The notes under the pieces: generated by a model
Seen by the model: the letters and a program-made list of their open reading frames with translations, nothing else
What the model was told of the DNA's origin: nothing
Database searches by the model: none
Part shown: positions 4,980 through 5,101 of the stretch, one piece after another
Position numbering within the stretch: the stretch's first letter is position 1
Layout of the letters: the number at the start of each line of letters is the position of its first letter
Position numbers and translations under genes: made by a program
Origin: an uncultured Clostridium sp.
GTDB lineage: Bacteria > Bacillota > Clostridia > TANB77 > CAG-508
DNA length: 5,101 bases
Reading direction: 5' to 3'
NCBI GenBank assembly: GCA_905203195.1
Contig: CAJKVD010000081.1
Location: forward strand, 1-5,101

Positions 4980-5101
4980 ATGACAGTAAGCAATCAGCAA
5001 AAAATCGGAACTCATTTCAAGAAGGAAAACATTTTTCTAGCTACAGTTTCAGTAAGCAATGTCGACACTAAAGAAATGCTCAATTCTAAAATGGCTGGTA
5101 T
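4980..5101 (+). CDS. Unknown protein, 5' part only
   Basis: The first 40 codons are present; the gene runs off the right edge. AAGGAGG (4966-4972) is 7 nt before ATG 4980, an optimal ribosome binding site. The protein begins MTVSNQQKIGTHFKKENIFL and continues with SVSNVDTKEMLNSKMAG. There is no signal peptide and no motif I can name. Codons include AAG, AAC, TTC, ATC, GTC, GAC and CTC, noticeably more G/C-ending than in the other genes of the window. That suggests a different origin (mobile element) or selection for high expression. The 11-bp string cagtaagcaat occurs twice (4984-4994 and 5050-5060), encoding VSN both times. The strong promoter, long structured leader and strong binding site imply a highly or tightly regulated product. 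Confidence 0.75.
   Translation, partial: MTVSNQQKIGTHFKKENIFLATVSVSNVDTKEMLNSKMAG

Noticed and set aside
4984..5060. Direct repeat cagtaagcaat (two copies) as an attachment or iteron site
   Set aside because: There are only two copies of 11 bp inside a coding frame, both encoding VSN; too little for a replication or integration site.

Overview
The window looks like chromosomal DNA from a very AT-rich, low-GC Gram-positive anaerobe, most likely an uncultured or gut-type member of Clostridia. This rests on strong AGGAGG-type ribosome binding sites, sigma-A promoters with 17-bp spacers, a RemA/RpoZ gene pair typical of Firmicutes, rubrerythrin (an anaerobe marker), a CCA-encoding tRNA gene and A-rich codon choice. 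The species cannot be named from this sequence.

Left part (1-3257, minus strand): one compact operon reads right to left from a near-consensus promoter at 3229-3257. The order is rsmE (16S rRNA m3U methyltransferase), an unrecognised four-helix membrane protein with a lysine-rich repeat tail, yicC (endoribonuclease family), remA (DNA-binding matrix regulator family), rpoZ (RNA polymerase omega), then the start of a P-loop nucleotide kinase that resembles archaeal-type cytidylate kinase. Gaps are short (13-36 nt) or genes overlap (8 nt), so co-transcription is likely. The yicC-remA-(gmk)-rpoZ order is a known Firmicutes arrangement. Here nothing lies between remA and rpoZ, so the usual gmk slot is empty.

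Middle (3299-4179): a monocistronic rubrerythrin gene on the minus strand has its own promoter and ends at a 13-bp hairpin. A divergent tRNA-Leu(CAA) gene on the plus strand has its own promoter and a rho-independent terminator.

Right part (4180-5101, plus strand): this stretch is accessory-like and lies directly behind the tRNA gene, a common integration site. It holds a degenerate-looking fragment with an HNxR motif like motif I of MobV/Pre relaxases, then a small intact-looking unknown ORF of 85 aa. After these comes a strong extended -10 promoter overlapped by small palindromes. A leader hairpin follows that could compete with the Shine-Dalgarno sequence. Last is the first 40 codons of an unrecognised gene with more G/C at third positions than its neighbours. 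The best candidates for something new are this regulated leader plus its gene, and the membrane protein with the polycationic tail in the rsmE-yicC operon.
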